Below are positions 34,705 to 42,552 of a stretch of DNA of 42,552 nucleotides, piece by piece. A program made the position numbers and the translations under genes. Source of the DNA: Candidatus Fermentithermobacillaceae bacterium (lineage in GTDB: Bacteria; Bacillota; Sulfobacillia; Fermentithermobacillales; Fermentithermobacillaceae); contig JAGPNE010000006.1 of the NCBI GenBank assembly GCA_018052455.1, positions 37,521 through 80,072 of the forward strand, written 5' to 3'. The notes beneath the pieces were generated by a model, which saw only the letters and a list, made by a program, of their open reading frames with translations, searched no databases and was not told the origin of the DNA. How positions within the stretch are numbered: the first letter of the stretch is position 1; each line of letters starts with the position of its first letter.

Positions 34705-34734
34705 CGTTAACCCGATACTAATTAGGGGTTAACG
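34705..34734 (+). promoter_or_regulatory. BirA-type biotin operator
   Basis: Perfect inverted repeat: CGTTAACCC (34705-34713) and GGGTTAACG (34726-34734) around a 12-base spacer. This contains TTAACC-N14-GGTTAA, the known Firmicute BirA operator pattern. It begins two bases after the bioY -10 and covers the likely transcription start. The window also encodes a BirA with a DNA-binding domain. Confidence 0.85.
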
Positions 34735-34759
34735 TTAAGCGCGAAGGGAGTAGGCAGAG

Positions 34760-35365
34760 TTGCATGAAATCTCTGATAGGGTCAGGTCAGAAAGATGCAG
34801 TACACAGCCGGTAACAACTTCGGGGCTCACCCGCGCTTCCCTAATGGCTTCTATCATCGCGGTACTATCATTTATAGCAGTCCCGCTACCCTTTAGCCCT
34901 GTCCCCATAACGCTGCAGACTTTGGGTGTAATGCTTGCAGGCCTAGTACTGGGGCCGCAGTTAGGAACGATAGCAGTATGCCTATACCTCGTAGCAGGCA
35001 CTTCAGGGTTACCCATATTTGCAGGCGGAGCGGCAGGAATAGGCGTGCTTATGGGGCCTTCAGGAGGATATCTACTCGGTTTCTTACCCGGCACTTGGGT
35101 GATTGGGGTACTGTCACAGGAAAGGAACAGACATAATGGCTCTGCAAAAAGAGCGCAAATTGTTGTGAGAAACTTGCTTTCATGTGCTATTGGAGGAATC
35201 CTGATAATTCACACTTGCGGCATTCTGCATCTTGCGAGAAGTGCTCATCTTTCGCTTGCAAATGCTATGTTACTTGGTACGGTGCCCTTCCTTCTAGGAG
35301 ACGTGCTCAAAGCCGTTATTGCATCGACTCTGGCTCAGAGAATTGCAGTAGCCCTAAAACTCTAA
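34760..35365 (+). CDS. bioY: Biotin transporter BioY
   Basis: Substrate-binding membrane protein (S component) for biotin uptake, working alone or with an ECF energising module (none in this window). 201 residues with about six hydrophobic segments. The BioY core is clear: 'FSPVPITLQTLGVMLAGLVLG', then 'YLVAGTSGLPIFAGG', then 'GPSGGYLLGF', and 'PFLLGDVLKAVIAS' near the end. The N-terminus has about 25 extra polar residues. The start is TTG 34760 with GGGAG nine bases upstream. Regulation by BirA is predicted from the operator in its promoter. Its stop overlaps that of the convergent fapA-like gene. Confidence 0.93.
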   Translation: MHEISDRVRSERCSTQPVTTSGLTRASLMASIIAVLSFIAVPLPFSPVPITLQTLGVMLAGLVLGPQLGTIAVCLYLVAGTSGLPIFAGGAAGIGVLMGPSGGYLLGFLPGTWVIGVLSQERNRHNGSAKRAQIVVRNLLSCAIGGILIIHTCGILHLARSAHLSLANAMLLGTVPFLLGDVLKAVIASTLAQRIAVALKL

Positions 35366-37164
35366 GCATCTATCTCAATTGCTCCTGTACTACTTTGGAT
35401 GATCAGCCTCCCTTTGTCTATGCGAGCCTTCACTGAGTGGAGAGTGTTTTCCGTTCTTACTTTTGTGCGCCCAAAAACAAAAGAAGTATTTGGATAGACT
35501 GTGCCTGCGAGAATTGTACCTTCTTCAGAAACCTTTAGAACTGTAGCGGCGGAGCCTTGACTCCCAGCTACGTTAACCTGGACCATCTCAGTAGCGGATA
35601 CCTGACTGCCCCTTACTATACCAGGCGATCCTTGTACTTTTATGGAACGACCTGCCGACAAGTCCGAATACAAAGCTCCCTGCCCGGTGACTAATATGTC
35701 CCGAGACGCATTGACCGTAGAACTCTGAACATACGGCAAGACTACATCCGACGCTCCCTTTTGCATCTCATAGTCGACCCAAGTCCTCACTGCATCCAAC
35801 TTCTTGCTTATGGCCCGAGTCCTTTCAAAGACTGTGGCCGAGCCCTCTGTCAGATCGCCTCTTGTTGCGAGGATTGAGTCTCTACTCTCCCGGGGTAGCA
35901 ACGATAGATCTTCCCTATATAAGCCCCCAATTGTCATGACCAGCTCGCGGAAATAGTCAAATAGCATTGCTGGATCGCATAACCTACGTACTTGCTCCGC
36001 GCTGACTTCAGAACCAAGTTCCTCAACTAGCCTTGCAGTCTGGGATTCAACTTCCAGTATCCTCGCAATTCTCTCTTCCGCCGATGCAAGCAAAACGTCC
36101 CATTTCTGCACCCACTGAACATCTCGGCCGGCAGATATCTCCGACTTGAATACATTTCCTCTAATCCTAACGCTTTCCCAGGCTTTTATCTTTGCACCGG
36201 TAACTGTTCCGCCAATCTCGAGCCCGCCTTCGCATTCCACTTTTGTACCTTCCGCAACGTTCCCGCTTATCTGAACTCCGCCCGAGGCCCTTATGTTTCC
36301 CGAACCAAGATCCACGTCTCCCTTGTGAAAAAAGACCTCGTCAACTTCAATTATCCCTGAAGATTCATTGTATTTGGGACAGCCTGAGATGGTAGCTATT
36401 GCTAGAACCACCCCGTCTTCCTCCTGCAGCCGAACGCCTTTTCCTCCTCTAATTATTGGGTCTTTTACCTTTGCCGGTGGGATGGGTTTCCCTGTGACCG
36501 TAACGCCAGGAACTCCAGGAACGGGTAGTGTCTTTATAGCGATTACTTCGCCCGCTTTTACGTCTGGAATTTTGACAGACTCCCGAAAATCTACTTGAAT
36601 TTCATCCAACGGCAGGTCAACAACTCTTTCCAGGGGGACCATGAACTCTATTTTGCCGTCTGTGCCAGGTATGCTTGGACGGGCTTGGGCAATTAGAACA
36701 GGCTCTCTTGGTCTTTCGGAGCAAGCCCTAACGCAGGCTTCAGCGTCTAAGCCGTACTCAATGCCTAGTTTCTTCGCGGATTCAATAACTTCCCTAGGGT
36801 CTAGAGTCGCAGGAATGACTTCGGCCTCAACCTCGAGTTGCAGAAGGTTAGAGGGAGGGCTGTCTTTCAGCCTGTATCTGACTCCGTCTTGTATGTCAGC
36901 GATTAGGTGTGCCTCAATGCCATCCTTGCTTACCTGAATTTTGAAAGAACACACAGGCTCCCTATCAGCAAGCACTATCGACACGTCCGACGACTCGAAA
37001 ACTTGCGCCTCTGTCTCGACCAGGTTTCCGGAAACAACAACCTCCACGCCATCCACTGCTCTTATGATGGCAGGTCTGCCACCTGGATCTGGATCTTCTA
37101 CCTTGATTGTTCCTTGTTCTACCCAAGCCAAACCGAAAGACTCATTGCCAAAGCTACCGTCCAT
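35362..37164 (-). CDS. FapA-type DUF342 protein
   Basis: FapA family (flagellar assembly protein A / DUF342), 600 residues. Biochemical role is poorly known; some members bind DNA or act in flagellar or polysaccharide regulation. Around residues 170-275 it has 'PSIPGTDGKIEF', 'VPGVPGVTVTGKPI' and 'RGGKGVRLQEEDG', then a stretch of beta-helix-like repeats ('VDLGSGNIRASGGVQISGNV', 'GNVFKSEISAGRDVQ'), a helical insert (about 355-460), and further repeats to the end. This matches the FapA plan. ATG 37164 is preceded by GGGGGA. No flagellar gene is near. It ends with a stop overlapping that of bioY by three bases, with no terminator between. Confidence 0.82.
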   Translation of the reverse strand: MDGSFGNESFGLAWVEQGTIKVEDPDPGGRPAIIRAVDGVEVVVSGNLVETEAQVFESSDVSIVLADREPVCSFKIQVSKDGIEAHLIADIQDGVRYRLKDSPPSNLLQLEVEAEVIPATLDPREVIESAKKLGIEYGLDAEACVRACSERPREPVLIAQARPSIPGTDGKIEFMVPLERVVDLPLDEIQVDFRESVKIPDVKAGEVIAIKTLPVPGVPGVTVTGKPIPPAKVKDPIIRGGKGVRLQEEDGVVLAIATISGCPKYNESSGIIEVDEVFFHKGDVDLGSGNIRASGGVQISGNVAEGTKVECEGGLEIGGTVTGAKIKAWESVRIRGNVFKSEISAGRDVQWVQKWDVLLASAEERIARILEVESQTARLVEELGSEVSAEQVRRLCDPAMLFDYFRELVMTIGGLYREDLSLLPRESRDSILATRGDLTEGSATVFERTRAISKKLDAVRTWVDYEMQKGASDVVLPYVQSSTVNASRDILVTGQGALYSDLSAGRSIKVQGSPGIVRGSQVSATEMVQVNVAGSQGSAATVLKVSEEGTILAGTVYPNTSFVFGRTKVRTENTLHSVKARIDKGRLIIQSSTGAIEIDA

Positions 37165-37334
37165 TCAGGTTCCCCCGTTCCTATACCACGTTCCAGATGA
37201 CACGATAAATTACAGTTTCGGACACTGACGAGAATCTGTCTCTTTTGTTTATCTATCGGAAAAACTCCGACTTAGATTAGCATGGACTATCGAAACCCCA
37301 AGTCGAATTTGATCACGACTCTGCCGGGAAGAGG

Positions 37335-37363
37335 TTGTCCGTTTCTTTATCTTGTGATATGCT
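37335..37363 (+). promoter_or_regulatory. Sigma-A-like promoter for the PLP-enzyme unit
   Basis: TTGTCC (37335-37340) and TATGCT (37358-37363) with a 17-base spacer, about 34 bases before the start at 37397. The rest of the 230-base gap between this unit and the divergent fapA-like gene holds a small TCGGA-AAAAC-TCCGA palindrome and no gene. Confidence 0.55.
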
Positions 37364-37396
37364 AAACCTGCTCATCGATGATGAGGAGTGATAGAT

Positions 37397-37882
37397 ATGG
37401 CAGAACAAGATCCATACACAAGGAAACTTGTTACCACTAACTACTATGCGGACAAGAGTATCCTGTCAGCAAGAGTTGTAGCAGTGCTGCGCGGCGAATT
37501 GGAAAACCGCAACCTTGAGCTAATCCCCCAACCTTCTAGAGTCGTTAAGCAAGGCGAAATACACGAGCTTATCGTCACCGACGAGGAGTCTTCTCCCGGC
37601 AAAAAGGTACAGAGGATTGCTTACGTAGCTTTTGTGGAGTTTCTGAGCGGCGGAGTCCTGCTAAGTGAAGATCTAGTGTTTGCAGGAAACAGGTTATTGG
37701 GCAGTATCGCGGGATATGATATGGCTCACTTCCCAAACCACATGAACATCGTCATAAACGGTGAGCGGCTCTCAGGCGAGGAGTCAGGAGTAACTGTAGG
37801 AACTCCTGTGTTTTTCACGTTGAAGAAGAACACAGACCCAAATAACGGAAAACCACAACAAAACAAAGGAGGACCAGTTTGA
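37397..37882 (+). CDS. Uncharacterised small protein coupled to a PLP enzyme (possibly DUF6917)
   Basis: Protein of 161 residues with no signal peptide or membrane helix. I do not recognise a function. The pattern 'SRVVKQGEIHELIVTDE', then 'YVAFVEFLSGGVLLSEDLVF' and 'AGYDMAHFPNHMNIVI' suggests a beta-rich domain with a conserved Asp-x-x-His-x-x-Asn-His cluster. From memory this resembles DUF6917, unverified. The last 20 residues are polar and low in complexity. ATG 37397 has GGAG eight bases upstream; an in-frame GTG at 37388 is less likely. Its stop shares one base with the next start (TGATG), so the two proteins are probably made in equal amounts and may form a complex or work in one pathway. 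Confidence 0.75.
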   Translation: MAEQDPYTRKLVTTNYYADKSILSARVVAVLRGELENRNLELIPQPSRVVKQGEIHELIVTDEESSPGKKVQRIAYVAFVEFLSGGVLLSEDLVFAGNRLLGSIAGYDMAHFPNHMNIVINGERLSGEESGVTVGTPVFFTLKKNTDPNNGKPQQNKGGPV

Positions 37883-39342
37883 TGTCTAGTTTCAAATACA
37901 AGTTTCAAATGTACAAACACCTGCAACAAAACACACAGAACATCTATGCAGAGGCAAAGCAAGTAGCTGAAGAACTCGGTATTGGAGATTTGAAAGGTCA
38001 ATTCGGTCTGACCGGAGCAATATCCGGATGTCCTGCACCAATGCGCAAGAATGTTCTAGAAGCAATCGTTGAAGGGGAAAAGAAGGTTGTGCCCCTTGTC
38101 GGTCTGGTTGAGGAAATCAGAGAAATCGTGAAGGACGTCTACGGTGACGAGTATGATGCATGTCCGGTAAGCACATGCGAGGGTGGGCTCTGGGTAACTT
38201 TTGATACCTTGTTCACACCACCTCTTACAGGTCGTGGCGATAAATATCGTGCGAGATATATCGTGCCTCTAGAAAAGCACATGCACCACCAGGCTGGTTA
38301 CGGTCGACCCTTCCCTCCGAAATACAAGGAGATTTTGGCAGACAGAGGAGCTACCGCGGGAGAGCTAGGTTTCTCAGGGAAGCGGCAAGATAATCTTGAT
38401 GTAGTAATAGTACCTCTGGAGGGCGCCAAGTACCCGAATCACGGCATCAAGTATCACCCGGTTCCACTTCTAACTACTGTAGATGCAGACGCATCCTTGG
38501 AAGTTATTGCAACTGTGGCCGAGACTCATGCCCCTTACCTATCGGGATTTGCTTCCTTAGGATATGATACTCCAGGATACGGTTATGGAGACAAAGACGC
38601 TGACGGAACTCCAGTTCTTCAGAGAGGTCTTGGCGACCTGGCAAAGGAGTTCAACGTTCCTTACGTAGTAGACAACGCATGGGGACTTCCTTTCGTCGGC
38701 CATGACCCAAGAAAAACCGGCGCAGACGTGCTCATATATAGCATGGACAAAGCCACAGGTTCCGGAACCTCAGGTCTTATAATCGGCCGCGAGGATGTCA
38801 TGGTACCTATAAGGCGCGCTCTCGGTATGCATGGGGACAGATGGGGTACCACCGCATCTTACGGCAAAGCTGCCTACGTAACGCTCGATCCTGGCAAAGA
38901 GGCGCTTCTAACACAAGTTGCTGTACTTAAAGATCTGAGAGACAACCCTGAAATGTACACCAAACAGGTTGATGAGCTTTATGAGATCGTGACGTCTGAA
39001 GTCGCAAAAGCGAACCCCAAACTTAAGCAAGGACTGAAGATCAGCAAGTCGTACAATTCTACAACTGTTGAGATCAACTACGAAGACACCTGGAAAGACC
39101 AGATGGGCTTCCCCATATTCTCAATTGAGGATATGTACGCAGGCTCTCATTTGCTACAAGTAGGATGCAGCCAAATGGGAATAATCGCGACCATCTCATA
39201 TGATGCGAATATCTTCATCTCTCCTGGACAGGGTACTTGCGATGAAGAAGGAAACATCATCGAAGAGAGAATGAGGCTAGCGGTCAAAGGTCTTCTTGCC
39301 CTTATGGAGATTATCGGACGTTATTCAGGATACTTGTCTTAA
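37882..39342 (+). CDS. Fold-type-I PLP-dependent enzyme of unassigned family
   Basis: Predicted PLP enzyme of 486 residues. A likely PLP site is visible: 'VVDNAWGLPF' supplies the Asp (Asp264) that contacts the pyridine nitrogen, and 'LIYSMDKATGSGTSGLIIG' the Schiff-base Lys290. The N-terminal third ('GAISGCPAPMRKNV', 'CPVSTCEGGLWVTFDTLF') and the His-rich 'LEKHMHHQAGYGRPF' are distinctive. It is not a classical tryptophanase, aminotransferase, SHMT or SelA by motif. Reaction and substrate are unknown: lyase, decarboxylase or transferase are all open. ATG 37882 follows AGGAGG by nine bases. It is coupled to the small gene before it and ends at a strong terminator, so the two form an isolated unit. 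Confidence 0.85.
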   Translation: MSSFKYKFQMYKHLQQNTQNIYAEAKQVAEELGIGDLKGQFGLTGAISGCPAPMRKNVLEAIVEGEKKVVPLVGLVEEIREIVKDVYGDEYDACPVSTCEGGLWVTFDTLFTPPLTGRGDKYRARYIVPLEKHMHHQAGYGRPFPPKYKEILADRGATAGELGFSGKRQDNLDVVIVPLEGAKYPNHGIKYHPVPLLTTVDADASLEVIATVAETHAPYLSGFASLGYDTPGYGYGDKDADGTPVLQRGLGDLAKEFNVPYVVDNAWGLPFVGHDPRKTGADVLIYSMDKATGSGTSGLIIGREDVMVPIRRALGMHGDRWGTTASYGKAAYVTLDPGKEALLTQVAVLKDLRDNPEMYTKQVDELYEIVTSEVAKANPKLKQGLKISKSYNSTTVEINYEDTWKDQMGFPIFSIEDMYAGSHLLQVGCSQMGIIATISYDANIFISPGQGTCDEEGNIIEERMRLAVKGLLALMEIIGRYSGYLS

Positions 39343-39374
39343 GCCTGACATACGTTCAAAAACCTCATGTAAAA

Positions 39375-39406
39375 AGAGAAGCGGTTTTTCGTCAAACCGC
39401 TTCTCT
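39375..39406. terminator. Bidirectional terminator between PLP enzyme and M20 amidohydrolase genes
   Basis: AGAGAAGCGGTTT (39375-39387) and AAACCGCTTCTCT (39394-39406) are a perfect 13-base stem with a 6-base loop. TTTTT follows on the minus strand and TCTTCT on the plus strand. It can end both convergent transcripts. Confidence 0.85.
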
Positions 39407-39424
39407 TCTTCTAACCGCTAACTG

Positions 39425-40621
39425 CTAATTGCGCCTCAGATAGTCTATGCAAGCCTTCGCAAACACGGCTGAAGCAACATGGAGCACATCTTCATCCACA
39501 TCAAACTTTGGGTGGTGATTAGGATACGCAGTGCCTTTTTCACTATTTGCAGTACCAATACCAATGAACGCCCCAGATACTTTCTCCAAGTAGTACGACA
39601 TGTCTTCTGCTCCCATCGTGGCCTCTTCAATATCCACGACTTTGCACGTGCCAACTAATGCGCATGCCGATTCTTTCAAGAACTCGGTGATCTCATCATC
39701 ATTTATGACCGGTCTATAGCCAAAATTGTAGACCACATTTGCATCGGCTCTCATTGCTCTGGCTATTCCTACCGCAATCTCTTCGATTCGTTTTGGCAGA
39801 AATTCTTCAAGTGCCTTGTCGAAGTACCTTACAGTCCCTCGAAGAATACACTGTTCCGGGATAATATTGTGTGCTGTACCGGCTTCAATCCGTCCAACCG
39901 TCACTACCGCAGGATCTACGGGCTTTGTTTCCCTGGAGACAAGCGTTTGAAGAGAAAGGACGATCTGAGCAGCAACTACTATAGGATCAACACACTGGTC
40001 GGGAGCAGCGCCGTGTCCACCGCAGCCCGTAACGGTAATTGTAAATGAGTCTGACGCCGCCATAAAGGGGCCAGGTTTGAAACCAAACTGCCCTGATTCC
40101 AGTGGCCAAAGCGTTCCAACATGGCCTGCGATTATTGCGTCTACCTTTGGATTGTCCAGAGCTCCTTCTTTGATCATAGGTTGGGCCCCGCCTGGGCTTT
40201 CTTCTCCAGGTTGGAATATGAAGCGTACATTGCCATGCAAATCTGTTCTCAGTTGGGAGAGGATTTTTGCCGCTCCTAGAACTATAGCAGCATGAGCGTC
40301 ATGCCCGCACGCGTGCATCCTTCCTGGTATCTCTGAGGCGAAAGGAAGCCCCGTCTGCTCCGTTACAGGCAATCCGTCAATGTCTGCCCTCAGTGCTATT
40401 GTTTTGCTCCCACCTGAGCCTCGTAGGGTTCCAATTACTCCGCATCCTGCTATCCGTCTAACCTCTATCCCCATGATTCTAAGTTGTTCCTCTATGAAAT
40501 CAGAAGTCCTTGGTGTGTCCATACCTAATTCAGGGTACCTGTGAATGGTCCTGCGCCAACTAACTATTAGCGGCTGCGCCTCATCAGCCAACTGCAAAAT
40601 CTTTGCCCTGTCTGCTAGCAT
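39425..40621 (-). CDS. M20D family amidohydrolase (N-acyl-amino acid deacylase / hippurate hydrolase type)
   Basis: Metallo-amidohydrolase that removes acyl groups from amino acids or cleaves related amides. It is 398 residues. Catalytic-domain blocks are 'RRTIHRYPELGMDT', 'LRADIDGLPV', 'GRMHACGHDAHAA' (metal ligands Cys and His), 'FIFQPGEESPGGA' (catalytic and metal Glu) and 'MGAEDMSYYLE'. The dimerisation insert contains 'GHGAAPDQCVDPI', and near the end 'YPNHHPKFDVDEDVL' adds the last His. ATG 40621 has GAGGGGG six bases upstream. It lies downstream of the ABC exporter genes, 29 bases after the permease, and may share their transcript. Substrate is unknown. Confidence 0.92.
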   Translation of the reverse strand: MLADRAKILQLADEAQPLIVSWRRTIHRYPELGMDTPRTSDFIEEQLRIMGIEVRRIAGCGVIGTLRGSGGSKTIALRADIDGLPVTEQTGLPFASEIPGRMHACGHDAHAAIVLGAAKILSQLRTDLHGNVRFIFQPGEESPGGAQPMIKEGALDNPKVDAIIAGHVGTLWPLESGQFGFKPGPFMAASDSFTITVTGCGGHGAAPDQCVDPIVVAAQIVLSLQTLVSRETKPVDPAVVTVGRIEAGTAHNIIPEQCILRGTVRYFDKALEEFLPKRIEEIAVGIARAMRADANVVYNFGYRPVINDDEITEFLKESACALVGTCKVVDIEEATMGAEDMSYYLEKVSGAFIGIGTANSEKGTAYPNHHPKFDVDEDVLHVASAVFAKACIDYLRRN

Positions 40622-40650
40622 GCTGGACCCCCTCTCAAGAGTGTGATTTT

Positions 40651-42363
40651 CTAGATTTCAGCATATCTCGCTGCAGCAACGCTGTCTAGCCATCGAACCA
40701 GGCCATAAGCTGACAATGCTAGCAGCGCCCCTGATATACAGTAAATAAGGAAATATGGAATGCCTAGCCGTATGAGCCCAAACACAATAGCCGCCATTAC
40801 GCCTACGTATAGCAGACTGAACATCCATGATACCATAGTGCCAAAGTTCCCCTTCATGGCTTGCTGAGGATCGGTCCACTCGAGTTTTGGAAAGGAAAGA
40901 TCGTACAGCAGACAAATAGCATTAACGGGAACCGAGACTAATAGGCCAAGGAACGATAGGATTAACAGCCTATAAACATCAAGTTCAAGGAGTAAAACGG
41001 CAGACACAACTAGTATTACCAATTGAACGCATGAAAAGGCCACGCTATACAAGAGCTTTGCTTTAACCTGAATTCCAGGCGATACTGGCATCACTTTGCT
41101 TATCCAGAATGTTTGCCCTTCCCTAGAAACTGCGGTGGAGGAAATCTGGTTCATCCCTGTTATGGCTGCATGTACTGCAACCAATATCAGTAAAGCAATG
41201 TCGAGTATTTCGGGTGTAACAACTGCTCTCAAGGCAGTAAATCCTTCTCCGCCCCCTCCCATATACACGAAAATGAACATTAAGGGAAGAAGCATGAGGT
41301 TCATAAACGCCGTCATAAGATAAGTTGGGTTTCTTACCAAAAGCCTGTGTTCCTTCAGGAAAAGAGCTCCGAATGTGCCTTTTGGGGAGGGCCACACCAA
41401 TTCTCCCTTTCGCGCTTCTTTTGATACCCGTTCTTTCTTTCCAACAGATACTGTTCCTTCGGTCATACCTTCAAAAAACCATCTCTGAGAAAACCATATA
41501 ACCAGGACAAGTGCGCCCACAGAAACTCCCGTATACAGTAGAAAACCTAGAATCTGCTGGCCCAGGGTTCCTCCAGTAAGAGCCCATGCACCCCACCTAA
41601 GGACAGGATAGAACCTGCCTACTGCCGAAACAAGCCCATTGTTTTCCATAAGCAACTGGACAAACCTCTCAGGTCCGTATTGAGTCATGTTGACGTTCAA
41701 GTAGTTAAACACCATTATAAACGCAAATACCACAACCCCTGACAGCACCCGGAACCAGTCTCTTTTGGGAGAATGGGCTGTGAACTTCATTAGGATAGAT
41801 ATGACCAGCACAGAAATTGCCACTGGAATGGCAGGAATCAAAAGAAGGTTCAGAACAGCAGGAACCCAGTATGAGGCGCTTTTCAAATGAGTACCTAGAG
41901 TGACGAAAAATGGACCTGCTATGACCAGAACCCCTAACAATTCAGTGAAATATGCTATCAATACCTTGGACGCCATTATTTGCCACGGTCTTATGGGGAG
42001 AGCCTTGAGCGTCTTCAGATCACGACTATCGTACAGGGTCGACATGAGCTGGCTAAACCCTAGAAATATCACCGTTATCTGGCCAGACATGATGGCCAGG
42101 ACAACCACGAACCCTGGCTGTCCGATGGATACAAAGGCTTCAGATAACGCGTTAGAAAACTTGAACAAAACTCCCATGAAGGGAACAAAAGCTAGAGCCA
42201 ACAGGCCAAAGTATATGTATACTAGTGATTTGTTCTTTGAACCAAGTCCTATTTTCTCAGCCATTCCAGATAAGCTGTAATTTACACGAAACTCAAGTTT
42301 CAATAACGAGGAAAATGGCTTCTTAGGTTTTGGAAATCTCATGCTTTCCAGTCCATTTGACAT
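40651..42363 (-). CDS. ABC transporter permease (large, ABC-2-like exporter)
   Basis: Integral membrane protein of about 570 residues with roughly eleven or twelve hydrophobic helices, in two halves of about six separated by a charged cytoplasmic loop (about 300-345). Examples are 'YIYFGLLALAFVPFMGVLF', 'FVVVLAIMSGQITVIFLGF', 'LNLLLIPAIPVAISVLVISI', 'LMTAFMNLMLLPLMFIFVYM' and 'LIYCISGALLALSAYGLV'. The loop 'LYDSRDLKTLKALPIRPWQI' resembles the ATPase-coupling region of ABC-2 exporters. Substrate is unknown. ATG 42363 has GGGAGG seven bases upstream; an in-frame TTG at 42378 lacks one. It follows the ATP-binding gene by 49 bases. Confidence 0.85.
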   Translation of the reverse strand: MSNGLESMRFPKPKKPFSSLLKLEFRVNYSLSGMAEKIGLGSKNKSLVYIYFGLLALAFVPFMGVLFKFSNALSEAFVSIGQPGFVVVLAIMSGQITVIFLGFSQLMSTLYDSRDLKTLKALPIRPWQIMASKVLIAYFTELLGVLVIAGPFFVTLGTHLKSASYWVPAVLNLLLIPAIPVAISVLVISILMKFTAHSPKRDWFRVLSGVVVFAFIMVFNYLNVNMTQYGPERFVQLLMENNGLVSAVGRFYPVLRWGAWALTGGTLGQQILGFLLYTGVSVGALVLVIWFSQRWFFEGMTEGTVSVGKKERVSKEARKGELVWPSPKGTFGALFLKEHRLLVRNPTYLMTAFMNLMLLPLMFIFVYMGGGGEGFTALRAVVTPEILDIALLILVAVHAAITGMNQISSTAVSREGQTFWISKVMPVSPGIQVKAKLLYSVAFSCVQLVILVVSAVLLLELDVYRLLILSFLGLLVSVPVNAICLLYDLSFPKLEWTDPQQAMKGNFGTMVSWMFSLLYVGVMAAIVFGLIRLGIPYFLIYCISGALLALSAYGLVRWLDSVAAARYAEI

Positions 42364-42412
42364 CTCTTTGCCTCCCAAATTAGTATCTCCAGTACCGAAT
42401 TTCCCAGCATGT

Positions 42413-42552
42413 TTATCTTGTTAAGGAAGCCAACTGCTCTTCTGGAATCTGGGCTTCGGTAATCAACAGGAAGATCTCTTCTAGAGATTTGTCGCCCTCT
42501 TGGGCAAAAAGATGTTTCATTTCTTCCACGGTGTTCACGGCGAGAAGCTTGC
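42413..42552 (-). CDS. ABC transporter ATP-binding protein, C-terminal end (cut by window edge)
   Basis: Only the last 45 residues are in the window. The segment 'SLEEIFLLITEAQ' matches the C-terminal end seen in many ABC-2 type exporter ATPases (S-L-E-E-x-F-L). A stop lies at 42413-42415. With the permease just downstream on the same strand, this is the likely ATPase partner. The nucleotide-binding motifs lie beyond the window. Confidence 0.7.
   Translation of the reverse strand, partial: KLLAVNTVEEMKHLFAQEGDKSLEEIFLLITEAQIPEEQLASLTR

Noticed and set aside
37882-39342. Annotation of the PLP enzyme as tryptophanase or tyrosine phenol-lyase
   Set aside because: The length is similar, but the lysine context is SMDKATGSG rather than the SxKKD type of beta-eliminating lyases, and other blocks do not match.
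1-42552. CRISPR arrays, insertion sequences, prophage genes, tRNA or rRNA genes
   Set aside because: None seen: no regularly spaced repeats, transposase motifs, integrase or attachment-site-like duplications, and no cloverleaf-like GTTCGA-type elements in intergenic gaps.

Overview
The window reads as chromosomal DNA of an anaerobic, clostridia-like member of the Bacillota (Firmicutes). The reasons are the gene order efp / CD1247-type protein / asp23 / amaP / DUF2273 / nusB / xseA / xseB / ispA / dxs / nadK / argR, strong AGGAGG ribosome binding sites with many TTG starts, the split glycine decarboxylase (GcvPA/GcvPB), and an oxygen-averse electron-bifurcating transhydrogenase (NfnAB). I see no rRNA, tRNA, CRISPR array, insertion sequence or phage gene. 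The segment looks like a stable housekeeping and metabolic region. The genus cannot be fixed from the sequence alone.

Region 1 (1-9741, minus strand) is a long operon starting from a sigma-A-like promoter in front of asp23. It encodes envelope-stress/Asp23 proteins, NusB, NfnA and NfnB, exonuclease VII, farnesyl/geranylgeranyl diphosphate synthase, DXP synthase, NAD kinase and the arginine repressor, which runs off the left edge. Region 2 (9763-12148) holds a terminator, a zinc-ribbon CD1247-type protein, EF-P, an M24 Xaa-Pro peptidase and an unexplained long hairpin.

Region 3 (12204-22457, minus strand) is a glycine catabolism operon. A tandem glycine riboswitch with a terminator controls gcvT-gcvH-gcvPA-gcvPB. 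Two radical SAM genes, a LipM-type octanoyltransferase, dihydrolipoyl dehydrogenase and glyA follow. The two radical SAM proteins are best explained as a LipS1/LipS2-type two-enzyme lipoyl synthase. The operon would then make its own cofactor on GcvH without a classical LipA. A perfect hairpin buries the likely ribosome binding site and TTG start of the first radical SAM gene.

Region 4 (22471-25324) has galE and, divergently, an orphan MEDS-domain histidine kinase. Region 5 (25503-32642, plus strand) is a peptidoglycan-sugar recycling cluster: NamZ, MurK, a MurQ-beta-lactamase fusion, NagZ and AnmK. All look cytoplasmic. Together they would turn MurNAc- and anhydroMurNAc-containing fragments into GlcNAc-6-phosphate. 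Region 6 (32660-35365) has birA, a D-aminopeptidase on the other strand, and bioY behind a sigma-A promoter overlapped by a perfect BirA-type operator.

Region 7 (35362-42552) holds a FapA-type DUF342 protein. Next is a self-contained two-gene unit with its own promoter and terminator: a small uncharacterised protein translationally coupled to an unassigned fold-type-I PLP enzyme. An M20 amidohydrolase and an ABC exporter (permease plus the tail of its ATPase) follow. The PLP unit, the lipoate genes and the MurQ fusion are the parts most worth following up.
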